From assembly GCA_021464415.1 (NCBI GenBank), contig CM038468.1:42905001-42969000 (forward strand): DNA of 64,000 bases, read 5' to 3'. Below, piece by piece: positions 23,151 to 35,754 of this stretch (position 1 is its first letter; every line of letters starts with the position of its first letter). Under the pieces are notes generated by a model. That model saw nothing but the letters and a program-made list of their open reading frames with translations. It searched no databases and had not been told where the DNA came from. Both the position numbers and the translations under genes were made by a program. Source of the DNA: Lonicera japonica (lineage: Eukaryota > Streptophyta > Magnoliopsida > Dipsacales > Caprifoliaceae).

Positions 23151-23481
23151 GACCTCGTTTGGTTTACAAAAAAAAAATTAATTCTTTCTTATATTTTTCA
23201 TGAAAGTAGGAAACTAAAATTTTTGTTAAGTTTTCTTTCTTGTATTTAATAAAAAATAAAAAAAAACATTTATGTAGGGATATGGTTGTCCAAAATTTTT
23301 GTCATAAATGATAGAAAATCACAAGAGAAAATTAATCCCCTAGATTTTGAGAGGAATGATTTTACCCCTACTTTTTTCCTTGTCGAAAAAGTATTTCCAA
23401 AATTTATGCTTACCAAACAAACAAAGGAAATAAAAGACTTTCCTTTTTCTGAGTTTTCAAATTTGTAAACCAAACGAGATT
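23151..23481. mobile_element. Harbinger-like MITE, 331 bp
   Basis: Left CCTCGTTTGGTTTACAAA and right TTTGTAAACCAAACGAG form inverted termini. TTA flanks at 23148-23150 and 23482-23484. Interior words (GAAAATCACA, AGAGGAATG, TACCAAACAAA) reappear inverted in the element at 62909-63217, so the two are members of one family. Confidence 0.75.
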
Positions 23482-23484
23482 TTA

Positions 23485-24120
23485 TTTCTTATCCACCATT
23501 GTAAATAAAGAAAAATTATGTAAATATATAATAATATCCCACCATTGGTCGAATGGAATTCTTTTTTTCAAAACAATAAATATATTTTAATTTGACATTA
23601 AGAAAAAGAAAATTTAATAATGAGATGGCAAATTTTATCTTTACCATCATATGTATTATAGTTTAAATATAATTTATAATCATACATTACATATATATGA
23701 GTTTTGAGTGTGAGTATTAATAAATTATAATACTCTCACCATTCTCCAAAAAATACATAACATAATTTTATGAAAAGTGTTTAAATTTGTGAACAAAGAT
23801 TAATCATTTTTTTTTAAAAAAATAAAATAAAATTCTATAAAGTGGTCTAGTAATTTATTGGAGGAAATTAATTTATTTAGCGAAAAATTTTATATTTAAA
23901 ATATTTTAAGTGTAAGTTGTTGAAAAGAAAAAAAAAAAAAAGGAAAGAGAAATAAATGGGAAGGGGACACCTGTAGCTTTCCATAAATCTGGTAAGGCCA
24001 CCCGTCTTTTCTTCAATAACGCAAACACTTCTTCGTTCCTTTCCCCCAAATCAAATCAAAACAAAACTCTTTCTTCTTTCGTAAATTTTCTCCACGTTCA
24101 TTCTATTTCTCTCCCCTTCT
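23485..24120. other. Upstream region of the TLDc gene
   Basis: AT-rich DNA followed, from about 24000, by a pyrimidine-rich stretch (TTTCTTCTTTCG, CCCTTCTTTCTCTCTC) typical of plant core promoters and 5' leaders. No gene of its own. Confidence 0.45.
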
Positions 24121-24125
24121 TTCTC

Positions 24126-24145
24126 TCTCTATATATATCGTTAGG
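24126..24145 (+). promoter_or_regulatory. Possible TATA box of the TLDc gene
   Basis: CTATATATATCG lies about 60 bp before the start codon at 24196, behind a CT-rich tract. The spacing is short but workable. The transcription start is inferred only. Confidence 0.3.
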
Positions 24146-24195
24146 GTTTTGAAAATAGTCTGATCTGATCTTATCTGATATTAAAAATCAGGCAA

Positions 24196-27100
24196 ATGTA
24201 CTCGTGGAAACAAAAAATCGCAGACAAGCTCTCTCATCTCCTCTCGGTTTCCCCTTCCTCCACATCTCCGACCTTCAATCAACCTCAGGTACTTTCTCAT
24301 TTGCTTTCGATTCAATTTCTTCTTATATATATATATGTATGTATACAAAATAAATGTGTTATATTATTATTCGTAATTGTTATTTTGTTTTTGCACGTAA
24401 TTGGGCTCCTTTTTGCTTAACTTATAGCTATCGTTGCATCTTCTGCATATGTATTTTTGTCTGGAAAATGGATCTGCTTTCGTTTTCTATTTTGTTTCGT
24501 TTTCAAGAAGCAATGTAATTTATGAGGACGTGTGATTTGGTAATAATGTTGTTTCAAGAAAGGATGAACTATTTGTCGGCGTGTCGGTGATTGCTAGCTA
24601 TTAGCTAATAATGTGCAAAATTGCGTTTCAGAGATTTTGATTTGTTATCAGAATAGAAGTTGTTAAAGTTAAGCTATACAATCGTCTAGATTTCATTCCT
24701 TGATGATGTGGTGGTATTATGAACTGTTTGTCGGTGATTGCTAGCTAATAATATGGAACAATGCGTTTTAGTGATTATGATTTGTTATGAGAACAGAAAT
24801 CGATAAATTTAAGCTATGCAATCGTCTTGATTTCATTCCTTGCTGATATGATGGAATTATTAGCTTGACGAGTTACAGTTACAATTACAATTACTGATCA
24901 AGGAAAAAAACTACATTTTTTCTCGTGTTCGTGCTTACCTAAATGCCTAATCTCCTCCCTATCTGACAATACCTTTGCGCAATTAAACTGATTATGAATG
25001 TTGTGTGTGGAACTTGAACTACTAGTGATTCTAAAACGTATTATTTTATATATGGATTTCCAATTCCAGTATTGATAAAATTCATGTGGTTTTGACTCTT
25101 CAGTTAGTTTTAACTGTCAGAATCCTGATTTACAATCAAATTTACTAAAGATCTTTTTACCTTTAGTTTGATTAATCAAAACATCTTTTATTGGGATAAA
25201 ATAACCATCAAACACTTATTGTTCATTTAAGCGTTTGTAATTTATTACCATTCTTGCTTTTCCTCTTTTTATTTTAATATTGTTTCTTACCATAAAAAGG
25301 GTATTATTTTATGTAAATGCATGTATTTATGTATTTAGGTATTGGACTAATGAAGTCACAACTTTACTCGTTACTGTTTGCTTGCTAAGGCTATGCATCT
25401 TCGTACTTCAAATGATTGAATCCCAAGAGTAGGCATTGGCCTTTTGAATCAGTTAATGATGATTCAATTTTTGGGTACTGAATGTTTTGTTTTTGTTTGT
25501 TTGGAGAATCTCTGTTGTTTTTGCGTTGTTATGTTCTGTTTGTGTTTGTAGTTTCTAGCTTAAGTAGTTGTTGTGAAAAGAAAAAAGACGGTCTTAGTCT
25601 GGGCTAGCTGTTAATTTGTTATCTCCATTTCTTTTTACCTAATGGATTTTGTAACACTAGGTTTCTAAATGTGTAGGCCAGGCCATACTCTAAGGAGGGT
25701 AAGTCTCTGTCTTCTGTATTTTCCTTCTTTCTCCCCTCAACAAGCGATGGGTTAATATCAAACAGGCATCAAAATGATATCAAACCAATTCAATCCCATC
25801 CTGTTAGATGGAATGGTAAAAACTTCTCATGGCAAGAAAATCTTTGGAAAATTATGCAGAATGTGATCGCGAATATGAGAAGAGAGAAAGCCCAAATCAA
25901 AATGGCGTAGATGAAAATTACTTCTCTTTAAGGGTCACAAAATGTCAAAACATGAGAATTTCAGATTCTCGCGAAGAATATGAAGACTTTGGCTCTGCAA
26001 GGAGTATTGGCGGTTGTGAAATCTTTGTAGATGCCACTGATGGACATAGTTTTGAGAAGTCCATGCCCAATCTCACTGATGATTCTCTTTTCATATCTTA
26101 TGATTTGTATGAGTTTTTCCAGTCGTCACTTCCCAATATAGTGAAAGGATGCCAGTGGGTATTGTTGTACAGGTATATTGACTTTAATTTGCGGTATACA
26201 ATGGAAGTGCTCTTGTAATGCATTTAGATTTTGATATATTTTGTCTGCATTAAAATGAAGGGCAGTACAAGAAAACATGGGATATCACTTCGCACACTTA
26301 TTCGTAGGAGTGCTGATCTTTCTGGTCCTTGTTTGCTCGTATGTTCTCACATTAATATTCTAGCGACAGCTTTTATATTAGTATTCTTTGAGTTTGAGAA
26401 TTATGATACCTTGAACTCTTTAACACGGATCATTTTTTACATCTAGATCACAGGAGATAAGCAAGGTGCTGTATTTGGTGGGATGCTGGATTGCCCCCTG
26501 AAACCTACTGCCAAGAGAAAGTATCAAGTAAGTTTGTGATACTGTTGTTATGAAATGGTAAAGGAAATTGGCATGCACATGTGACCACTCGTACATATTT
26601 CTCATTCTTTCATTGTCTTTGTAGTCAAAGCGGGCTTTGTTTTAACTTTTTCATCATTTTCAACAGGGAACAAACCAGAGCTTTGTGTTCACAACCATAT
26701 ATGGTGAACCAAGGCTATTTAGACCAACTGGTAAGCATCTCTTCTACATATGTACCAACACAACAAATGCTCTAGTTGGGAATATGATGGCAATTGAATT
26801 GGGTTTGTAATACAGTTTTATTTTCTACATGTAACTTTACAGAAAGGAGTCTACAGCTACTGCTTGTCTGTTTTCATCTCCTGCGGTATTTGGAGTCCAA
26901 TCTTAACTACTCCCTTTGTCTCAAATTAGGAGTCCCACTTTAATTTTTTCTATGTCTTAAATGAAGAGCCCTGTTTTGAAAACTAGAATATAAATTGAAA
27001 TAGGCGAAAATCAACCGTTTATGGCATAGCTGATGCTTAAGTTGATATCATTCATTTTCTCTCCCACCTTTTGGGGAGTAAAATTTTAACGTTCATAACA

Positions 27101-30100
27101 ATTCTTAATATGTTTGACTTTCAAGCTGGGACTCTTATTTGAGATGTATGGAGTCAAATATATTGGTGTTTAACTCAAATTGTTTAAATGTGGTCGTATA
27201 GTTGAAAGTGGTCAACATAAAATGCCTTGAAATTTACAGTTACCAGATCAACGGCACATCAAATATTTCCCCGCCTCTCAAAATTTACAGTTATCCAACA
27301 CATACGCAGACACGTATAGTTATTAGCATGTTCTGTTTTGGTTAGTTGCTTACTCATGTAATATATATATATATATATATATAATAGGATAATTGCTTTT
27401 TCTAAGTTGTTCAAAATTGACTTGCATTTTGTGGTAATTACTGTTGCAAATACTTTCAGCTTTCTCTTTGCAGAACTTTGCAACATAATATAATTGTAGA
27501 TATATATATGACGAAGTTTTGAATTTTGATTCTTAATTGTATTCACTGTCTCACTGTTATGCTGTTAATGAGGGAAGGGAAAAATGAACTAACATATCAA
27601 CGAGGTTAATACCTTTAACCATGGATGCTCCTGTAATTCAACATCAATGTCGACACTGACAAAAATGTTGATATGCATTTCTTTGTTAGGACAATCTTAT
27701 TTAGTTCGCATTGAGTGTCGTTTGGGACAATTAAAACGTTGCTTTCTTTTGGGGTAACGTCTCTCTATCGGGCACCTCATGTTTATCAATTTAGCAGATT
27801 CTGAATTAGTCCTCCTTGCAAATGTCTTGTATACTGACGCAAAAAACATCAATAGGCTGCTATATCATTTGACGTGACATTGCTCCTGTTTTATGTAATT
27901 AGGTGCCAACCGATATTTCTACATGTGTTTAAATGACTTGCTAGCACTTGGAGGAGGTGGAAGTTTTGCTTTATGCATGGATGGAGATTTGTAAGTTTCT
28001 CTCGCAAGCAATTAATGCTTTTGTATCTTTTTTCAAAATTAGAATTAATCAGTGTTTCACATAACCTGTATGTTTCTTCCCAAAATGATAGAGTAATAAT
28101 TGTAAATTTTTCTCTCATGATGCGTATTTCTATGACAAGGTTAACTGGAAGTAGTGGAGCTTCTGAAACATTTGGGAATTTATGCCTGGCTCATAATCAA
28201 GAATTTGAATTGAAGAACGTTGAGGTAATGTTCAGTTCATCTAACCACTTCTTGTTATTAAGTTCCACTTACTGTGTTAATACATCATATATATACACAC
28301 ATATATACATCATCACTTTTCATTATTCATATGCTGCTTTTACCCCATTTATTAACTCATTTATTGGTTTGTTTTCCTTGGCGTGGGGGCAATGGATGTT
28401 AGTGTTTTTTTAAAAACCAAGAAAGTCAAATAGTGACTCTTAATTTGGGCCAGGGGCGTGTTACCATTCCCTCCTTTCAAGTTTCATTTCCTCACTTTTC
28501 CTTCTTGGGTGTTCCAAAATATAAATCATCTTCCGAGTTTTGGAGATTGATGTTGAAAATATTTGTTTTCATCAATGTTCTAAAAATTGCTAGTAGGTCC
28601 TTGGTCAGCGAGGTGGAGACCAGAGACTAGGGGATTTATCGCACAAACAATTTTTCACTGCAAATATTATTATTAGTAATATAATACTAATAAAACACAA
28701 GAAATCATACCACACTTTTCAAAATGACATTAATTCTCCAAACATCCACTGACATGAATATCCAAAACAAAAGAAACAAGTTCAAACCCCATAACACCTA
28801 AAGAGAATATCAAAAAACATTATTTCAAACATAAAGTGCATATAAAAAACAAAATAAACAAGTTCAAACCCCATAATCCCGGCTAGCCGATTAATCCCTG
28901 ACTTTTTTCCGCTTAATTCCTGACTTTTTCCGATTGTTTCCCGATTTTATTTAAACCCAATTTTCTACAAAGACTAGGCCTAGTCTCCAAGATCTCCAGC
29001 CGACTATGAATTAATCCTGATTTTTAAAACGCTGGTTTTCGTACCATGGGTAAATTCATTGAGTGCTAGGAGCGAAATTGGTGCCACAAAATTACCTTAT
29101 TTGGAAAAAGTGGTTAAGCTCAAATTAACATTCACATGCTCAGCCCGTTCTTTAATCACTACACCAGCCTATATTAGAGTCTCTCGTCACTTTACTCTCC
29201 TCTCTCTTATTATGTGGTACGTATGCTCCTCCCTTTCATTTTTAACACATTCTTGTATTAGCCTCACACTATCACATGTTTTGTTATTCTCCTCTCTCCA
29301 ACACTTTTTTTGAGACGTGTCACATCAACCATTTCCTCTTACCCCTCACCTAATAATTGGATTTCGAAGTGGAACCACATGCTCCTCTTTCACCTACAAA
29401 TCTTCAGTGGGAGTTAATGGGCCAGTGGGCGGTGAATCTCTCAACTAGCGATAACTAATAGCAAGTCCATTCCAGCCTGCAAATCTTAATAAGTTGGGAC
29501 CCAATTTGTATATAGTTGTTCTGACTACTGGTTTGGGCTGTTTCACTGATTTTGGCCCAAGTTGCCAGGCCTAAATCATTGAACCCCCAAACCAAACTTT
29601 TGAATGTTTTATCCACATTTGGCCTTACTTGAACTGAACAAATAAACAAGCCATTAACGAGCCCGAGTTTGAGCTCATAAACACGCTTATCGATATAACA
29701 TTATTATTTTTTTAGCATGTAATCAACATGTCTTTTAACTGAACCATTTCACGAGCTCTATTGAGCAGGTTTTTGGAAAAAACACCATCATTATATTTAT
29801 GGGAATGTACATGTGGTAGAAAAATTACATCAATCCATTGAGATCTGGTATGCTACAGGTGAATATTTGCGGGTAGTTATGTTACAAGCTCCTATTGCTG
29901 GCCTACTTTCATCCCACTTTATCCCTTTCTGCTAATAACCGTTTTGGAGGATAAGAAATGGCAAGAGATGATGAGAAATGATCAAAAGTTTATCTTAAAG
30001 ATTTAAATGAAAAAAATGATGAAACTTCTATCCTATTTTCCCCCTCCAAAAAGTGGGAAGAAATGCAGAGAACACAATATTTGTCCTCGTTGGTCCACAA

Positions 30101-31626
30101 CTGTTGAGAAATAAAATTTATTCTTTATAAAATTTTCATTACCTATGTGTTTCCCATTTATGTTAAGGAATCTATTATTCCTGATAAATATAATGTTTTA
30201 CGATGCACAAGAATTTATTCTATACATGAACAAAAGATTATTTGGTTATGTATATATATATTGAAAGAAAGGTCTAAGTCTCTTCTTTTTATTAATCTAC
30301 CTATAAAAGCGAGGGGGATACAGCCTAAATCCTAATGTTGCGGGTGAGCTTGAACCTGGGTGAGGCCGGGCTCGGGAGGGCGCCTTTTTCAAACAGGCTA
30401 CCTCACGCTCTTTAGTTATATATGACGTATCTATCTATGTACATTTTCCTTGGATTGTGAGTAGATTCAAAGCTTAAGAAAGAGAGAGCTGTGAGGGAAG
30501 AGAGAATAGAGTACTTAGAAAAAATGGGTTGCAAGTCCTCCTTTCACAAGTAAATGTAATGGAAGAGTAGGGGTGAGAATTTGTGTTTTTGCCTGACACA
30601 AGCCTCCACAACGAAAAACACAAGAAACCAAATACGACACAAATAACTGTTATTGTTAGCCTAACATGAACGTGACCTGCTTAGACACAACGCTATACGA
30701 TTAAAATTGAGGCATCCTAATAGGCACATCCTAACATGAGTGGAAACAAAAAAATTTATCTCATGTAAATATGACAAGACACGATTGACATGATCAGCGC
30801 GATTAAACACAACATAACACTTTAATTTCGTGTCAACTTTGTTCCAAAATTTGAACATTACACACAACTCGACATCATGTTAAAAACTCAAGGCATGAAA
30901 AAGACGCAAACAATGATTCTCATGTCAATGTCCCAATTTCATTTGATGACATGTTTTCTTTTTGTCCAAAACATGGAGGGCTTCCTCCACAATTTGTTTT
31001 AGCTGCAATGAAACTTTTCAATGTTTGCTCGTTACAATGGCGCATCTCTTTTCTTGAATGGTCAATTATATATGTACCAAACCTTTTTATTTTCTTAGAA
31101 ATTTTTTTATTTCTTCATTTATGAGTGGCTGCCACGCCACACCAACCACCGTCGAGTCGAAACTCTGTCACTTCCTCGGAGCCTCGACCATGCAACCTGA
31201 ACCACCAATCTGTTGCTATCTTTGACAACTTCATTGATTGTGTATGTATGTATGTATGTGTATATATATATGCATATATATATACAGAATTTGTATGTAT
31301 GTATGTATGTAAGTGGAATGGACCAGCAAAACTTACGAGTTGGGTGGGGGTGTTTTTGTATAAAAAAAGAAAAATGAAGGGTATTTTAGGTAAAGAAAAC
31401 AACAGTGTCATTCTGAAAGGAAAAAGTAAGTTGTCCTTCCTTAGATTTAATTGTGGAGGGATCCCTCAAAACTCATTGCCTCTAGTAGTGAAGAGCGTAT
31501 GAAGTTTCAATCCCCTTTTGTATCAGTTGGATTTTGGAATATGTTGATTTTGTTCTAAATTTTTGTTGCACCTCTTCTGTTTTGCAGCTGTGGGGTTTTA
31601 CACATTCATCTCAATACCTAAGATGA
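24196..31626 (+). CDS. TLDc-domain protein, 8 exons, one-base frame break in exon 2
   Basis: Exons 24196-24288, 25677-26172, 26266-26338, 26447-26527, 26667-26730, 27903-27990, 28140-28224 and 31588-31626, all with GT..AG borders. The N terminus is [16 protein letters not shown], then [10 protein letters not shown]. The TLDc domain fills about residue 160 to the end ([76 protein letters not shown]). TLDc proteins (OXR1/NCOA7 group) act in oxidative-stress resistance and bind the V-ATPase in yeast and animals. The plant role is not settled. The summed exons are 1019 bases, one short of 340 codons. Around the A-run at 25837-25840 the frame slips by one missing base and hits TAG at 25908, leaving 108 residues without TLDc. 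It could be an assembly error, a null allele or a young pseudogene. An ATG at 25829 lies in the downstream frame. The last intron is 3.4 kb. Confidence 0.85.
24566..24866. repeat. Tandem duplication of about 150 bp in TLDc intron 1
   Basis: Two diverged copies, about 24566-24720 and 24721-24866. Shared words include GAACT(A/G)TTTGTCGG, GTGATTGCTAGCTA, TTAAGCTAT(A/G)CAATCGTCT and GATTTCATTCCTTG. Divergence between copies suggests it is old. Confidence 0.75.
26910..27153. mobile_element. Stowaway-like MITE in TLDc intron 5, 244 bp
   Basis: Left CTCCCTTTGTCTCAAATTAG continues to GAGTCCCA. The right end reads TGGGACTCTTATTTGAGATG and then TATGGAG, an inverted match. A TA precedes the left end, as expected for Tc1/mariner-type Stowaway elements. 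The right TA is decayed. Confidence 0.65.
27359..27383. repeat. (AT)n microsatellite
   Basis: About twelve AT units within an intron of the TLDc gene. Confidence 0.85.
28540..29045. mobile_element. Possible dispersed repeat in the last TLDc intron
   Basis: The left part (TGTTCTAAAAATTGCTAGTA, then GAGGTGGAGACCAGAGACTA) and the right part (GACTAGGCCTAGTCTCCAAG, then TTTTTAAAACGCTGG) look like inverted, strongly diverged ends. GCTAGCCGATTAATCCCTGA and its neighbours repeat short words. It resembles a repeat seen in many plant genomes, but I cannot name its class. Confidence 0.35.
29046..31240. other. Remainder of the 3.4-kb last TLDc intron
   Basis: No supported internal gene. The stretch at 30580-30890 has CACGAC/GACACGA-type words like those in decayed hAT elements. 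30310-30400 has a GC-richer patch of unknown origin. Confidence 0.35.
31241..31313. repeat. TATG/TA microsatellite
   Basis: Compound run of TATG units, TA units and again TATG units in the last TLDc intron. It creates spurious open frames of Tyr/Met/Val/Cys on both strands. Confidence 0.85.
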
Positions 31627-32300
31627 GGCTGTCATTGTGAGATATGTCACTCAATTCTTTATCCTACTAAAGGGATATACTATCCAATTTCTTTATTGTT
31701 CACTATTCCAATTTGAGAGTTTTTACTGTACATGTTCTGTAACAAATCATAGTTGTGGGTAAAGTTATTGGGGATATGTTTTATTTAATTTATTCCGAGT
31801 CTAGTCAAGTACCCATTCTCTTTTTCTTTTCAAAAGTTACTTTTAGAGTATTGTTTGTTACATTGTACACATGAATTCATTTTATAAAGTAAAATGCATT
31901 TGATATGAATGTGTACAATTAGTTTTTACAAATTTGTATCAACATAACTACCTGGGAGTGGGCGCTTTCCTCCTGACAATTTCTAATCGTGTTTGTTGTC
32001 CGTTTGATTGTACCATCTTCTACAGAAGGTCATAAGTTAGTGGTGAATTTTTCTATTTCAATTCATATTTCTTTAGTATGTTTTTTCTTATATTTTACAT
32101 TGCAATTGTAGATTACTTAGTTTTAGATAATGTCTTAAAAAGTTTATGTATAATTTTTAACTTATTATAACAAATTCATGATCCTAACTAGAAAAAAGTC
32201 ATAAATCGTCTAGTTTGTTATGTAAGTTGTATTAGGAAAACAATTTTCAATCCTATCACCGCAGTCTACTCAAATGTCGGGTTTTATCGACAGCCTGTGG
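31627..32300. other. 3' flank of the TLDc gene
   Basis: Presumed 3' untranslated region and AT-rich spacer. No further gene is seen. Confidence 0.45.
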
Positions 32301-32310
32301 GAAAGAACCT

Positions 32311-32562
32311 AATCTGAAAAGGGTTTTGAGTAAAGAAATTGCAAATCTGTATTTTGTGAAATAATGATGACAAAGGAATCAAACGACATGCCATTAGCGC
32401 AATTTCAATTGAAAAATTCTTGCACAAACTCCTCGTAATCTGAAAAGGGTTTTGAGTAAAGAAATTGCAAATCTGTATTTTGTGAAATAATGATGACAAA
32501 GGAATCAAACGACATGCCATTAGCGCAATTTCAATTGAAAAATTCTTGCACAAACTCCTCGT
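32311..32562. repeat. Perfect 126-bp tandem duplication
   Basis: The segment beginning AATCTGAAAAGGGTTTTGAG at 32311-32436 is repeated immediately at 32437-32562 with no difference that I could see. The length is 42 codons, so the minus-strand frame stays open across both copies (TRSLCKNFSIEIALMACRLI and onward, twice). Identity implies a recent duplication. Confidence 0.92.
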
Positions 32563-32564
32563 GA

Positions 32565-32915
32565 TCTCTATCATTTCATGATTTCATCTCCATCAAACCC
32601 TTTGCCAGACCATTGTGCAATCCCCTCTGCAGATTCTAGGGCATAAATGCCTCCCTGCAAGACCTCCCTTACCTCACTAACTCCAATCCTTTCAATGCCT
32701 CACCCAAGAATAATATATTTCCCCTTCCCATCAAATAAAAAGCCTCGGAATCCAACTCAGTGGCATTTTCTGGAACACCTTGAAAGCCAACTCTTAAGCA
32801 GATCGAATTTTGCCAAAACAGGTCAAAAGGAAGAGTACCCAAGGGAAATTGAGTTACCCTTTGAGGTAAAAGGGTGTTGATTAAGCTAGACACTTGACCA
32901 GCACAGAACAAACAT
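32565..32915 (-). pseudogene. Coding-like fragment, unidentified
   Basis: On the minus strand, 32911-32669 reads an 80-codon open frame including VGFQGVPENATELDSEAFYL and MGRGNILFLGEALKGLELVR. After a stop the same style continues (GREVLQGGIYALESAEGIAQ, WSGKGFDGDEIM). Composition and fluency look like real protein, interrupted by stops. I do not recognise the family. It may be a decayed gene piece that includes the 126-bp duplicated segment. Confidence 0.35.
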
Positions 32916-33279
32916 AAGGATCAAATCAGTAAGGGGGAACTGAAGGCATCAGTCTCAGTTCTGTGCGTACAGAACCATGAGTGGTGTTTGATTCTGTATC
33001 CTTATCGGGTAGGAAGGAGTTTAATTTGATTAAATTCGTGCCCGATGCTAATGTTGCAGCTACTACTTTTTAAAGATTTTGATGCAAAGCAAAACTATCT
33101 AGTTGTTGAATAGACCTTTTCAAAGGAGTACCTAGTTCTTGGCGCGGCTTTTTTATACTAACTTTAGAATCTCTTTTAACATAGCTTTCTGTTTCTTTTA
33201 TTTTCTTTACAATACATAAATTAGACCTCTTAAAATTACACGTTACACAATAATACAATATGAATCAACAGAAAATTAT

Positions 33280-33727
33280 AATTTAATGAGTGAACTCTTA
33301 ATGAATTTGAGTTGTTATCGGGTTCACACGTTTATCATGAAATAACGGGTCGGTTACGGGTCCACCCTTAATGAATTAGCGTGACCCGTTAACTTTTTCT
33401 TTTTCTTAGCTTTTAATAAAATTAAATTTTATTAAATCTTGTTAGAGTTTATACCTATTTTAAAATTTATGAATATTTATCCCTACTTTTGAAGTAATTT
33501 TTTATTTTGTTTGCTAGTGAAAAAATTTCTAGAATTTCTTTTTATATAAAATATTTGCTTAACGGGTACCATCGGGTCGTGTCGTACCACCTGATTACAA
33601 ATCGAGTCGTATACGAATTTGAAAAACCCTAACCCAATAGCTTATCGGGTTGTGTTTGGAAAGAGACAAAAATAACCCGCATTCATTAAGACCTGACACG
33701 AACCGACCGTTGACAGGTCTTACATGA
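33280..33727. mobile_element. Remnant of a hAT-like non-autonomous element
   Basis: Repeated CGGGTCGTGTCGTA, TTATCGGGTTGTGTT, TGACCCGTTAAC and ACCTGACACGAACCGACCG words, and a right end GTTGACAGGTCTTA, match a common plant hAT-derived repeat style whose ends read like TAAGACCTGTCAAC. The left end and target duplication were not found. Confidence 0.4.
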
Positions 33728-35238
33728 ACAAACTTGGAAGAAATGCATTGGTTAAATTGTGTATCCCATGAATGATTATCGATATGTGTCTGCAAACATC
33801 GGTGTATGAAATTGACCGCATAAGTTTGGTATATGCATCGTTACTCTTTTATTTAACAATTGGAGGATATATAGTTGGGGGAGAGTTACTGTACTAATTG
33901 AGGTGAGTCTATCATTTTTTTATTAGTGGAATACTCTACTCAGCTCACAAAGATACCTCTTTTGGGTTTGAAAATTTCCCCCCAACTATTTGCGTAGGTT
34001 GTAATGGATCTTTTTTTCTTACCAAAAGTTTGGATACAAAAAATTAGATTATTAAAACATCACTTTCACATATGACTTGCCTTCACTAAATCCAAATTCG
34101 CAATAATGTATATTTTTCGCTACCTGAGGGCTATAGCAGCCAACTTGGTTTAGCCTAAGTTAGTTAAGTCAGTAGCCTCTTAGTCACCTCATAAATAGCT
34201 ACATATGTTGTGAAGCCACTGGCCTCTTGATCTACTCACAACTAAGAATCAGAGAAGAAATAGTAATATGTTGAAACTTGGACCAAATTTGCAAAATGTA
34301 AAAATATTATTCCTGAACTCTTCCATAACTTGAACTTTTAAGTGAAATGGTTATTTATATTGATCTCAAATTTTTGGCTTTTGTAGTGGCGTTTCTCACC
34401 TCGACCATTATCAATTTGTCTATCCTGCTTCAATATATACTCTTTCTTTTTACGCGGAAGAGACAAAAAATTACAACACCAAAGACCATATTTTTATTAA
34501 CATAATTACTTTAATTGCAATACAAATCTCTTTCCTCAATAAAAAGGAAAAAAGATAATGATAATAATACATGGTTTCATTAATTTTCTAGTGTTTTCTA
34601 TGCATAACAAAATGCACCTGATTTTGGAAAAAATTCTTACAAGCATGATGGCATAAAGTTTTGGGCAATTGAGGAAAGTTCATTAATGAGTAGTCATTTT
34701 CCCAAATATTTTGTCCACTAAATATTTAAGATCCCCCCACTTCATAAAGTGGCCTCTTTAGAATCTAAATAGATAAAGAAAAAGGAAGTTTAAGGGGTAA
34801 AATCTCAACCTCAATCAGGGAAAATATAAGCCCATTTTCCCAACATAGCCATTGACATTAATTTTTAATTCATTGGAGTTATGTTAAATTCCCCTCTTTC
34901 TCTTCTTTTTTCTTTCCATCTCCAAGTTGGGAGAAGTTGTGTAAATAAATTTTCAGCTTATAAGACAATTTTGAAGGCTTAATATAATGTTGTGAAACTA
35001 AAATCCGGGCTTAAGAACAAGTGAATGGAAGTGTAAATTTTTAGATAGATCATGTTCAAAACTTATCACTCTCTCAAACCATCAGAATTTATCAATTGTT
35101 TGTATAAAAACAAAATGTTACGAGAACTAAAGTCTTTCTTTTGATAGAGCACGAGCCTTTTTAATAAAAAGTTTAAGAAAGACCAAGGAGATCATCTCTC
35201 CTTAAAGTTTCACTTTATGATTGAAAATATAAACAAAC
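33728..35238. other. Intergenic DNA
   Basis: AT-rich, no supported gene, RNA or clear transposon ends. Confidence 0.45.
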
Positions 35239-35515
35239 AAGGGGTAAATCCGGGATTTTAGTCAAGGGGGCGCAAATTAAAAAAATGTCAAAACAAATTG
35301 CTTGTAACAGGATTTGAATTTGAGAAAAAAATAATAATTTACGCGGTTGCTTAACTACCAAACCATCTTTCATTATCATTAAATCTTTCTCCTCATGTTA
35401 TAGATCCCAATAATACACACATTGAATATGCAATTAATCTAGTATCATATATATAATTAATTAAAAAAATTCTGATATTCTAGGGGGCGCCAACGGCCCA
35501 CCCCTCCTTCTCGGC
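35239..35515. mobile_element. DNA-transposon remnant with GGGGGCGC arms
   Basis: The left arm ATCCGGGATTTTAGTCAAGG followed by GGGCGCAAA, and the right arm GGGGGCGCCAACGGCCCACC followed by CTTCTCGGCG, match my memory of a widespread plant repeat. Ends and target duplication are not certain. Confidence 0.35.
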
Positions 35516-35571
35516 GACACATAGGTCCATCCATGCACATACACACATCTATATATGTATAGGGTGCATTA

Positions 35572-35754
35572 TTCATAAGACCAAGTTTTAAGGACCATTT
35601 CGTATTGATTGAAGTTTTTAAGGGGATAAACGTATGAATTATTTTATAAAAATTGGTGGAGATGATTTAATAATCATGGAGATCATCTCCACCAAGTTTC
35701 TCTTTCAAAGGTCTCAATTCATACAAAATGGTCCTTAGGCTTGGTCATTTGAGA
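35572..35754. mobile_element. Fold-back MITE, about 180 bp
   Basis: The outer arms AGACCAAGTTTTAAGGACCA and ATGGTCCTTAGGCTTGGTCA pair with each other. The inner arms TTGGTGGAGATGAT and ATCATCTCCACCAA pair perfectly. The sequence can form an almost continuous hairpin. No target duplication was settled. Confidence 0.6.

Noticed and set aside
27973..28413. 146-codon open frame over TLDc exons 6 and 7
   Set aside because: It reads through exon-intron borders. The spliced TLDc frame explains the conserved residues.
31115..31502. Two overlapping frames of about 100-125 codons on opposite strands
   Set aside because: They run through TATG/TA microsatellite DNA inside the last TLDc intron, so the Tyr/Met/Val/Cys-rich peptides are artefacts.
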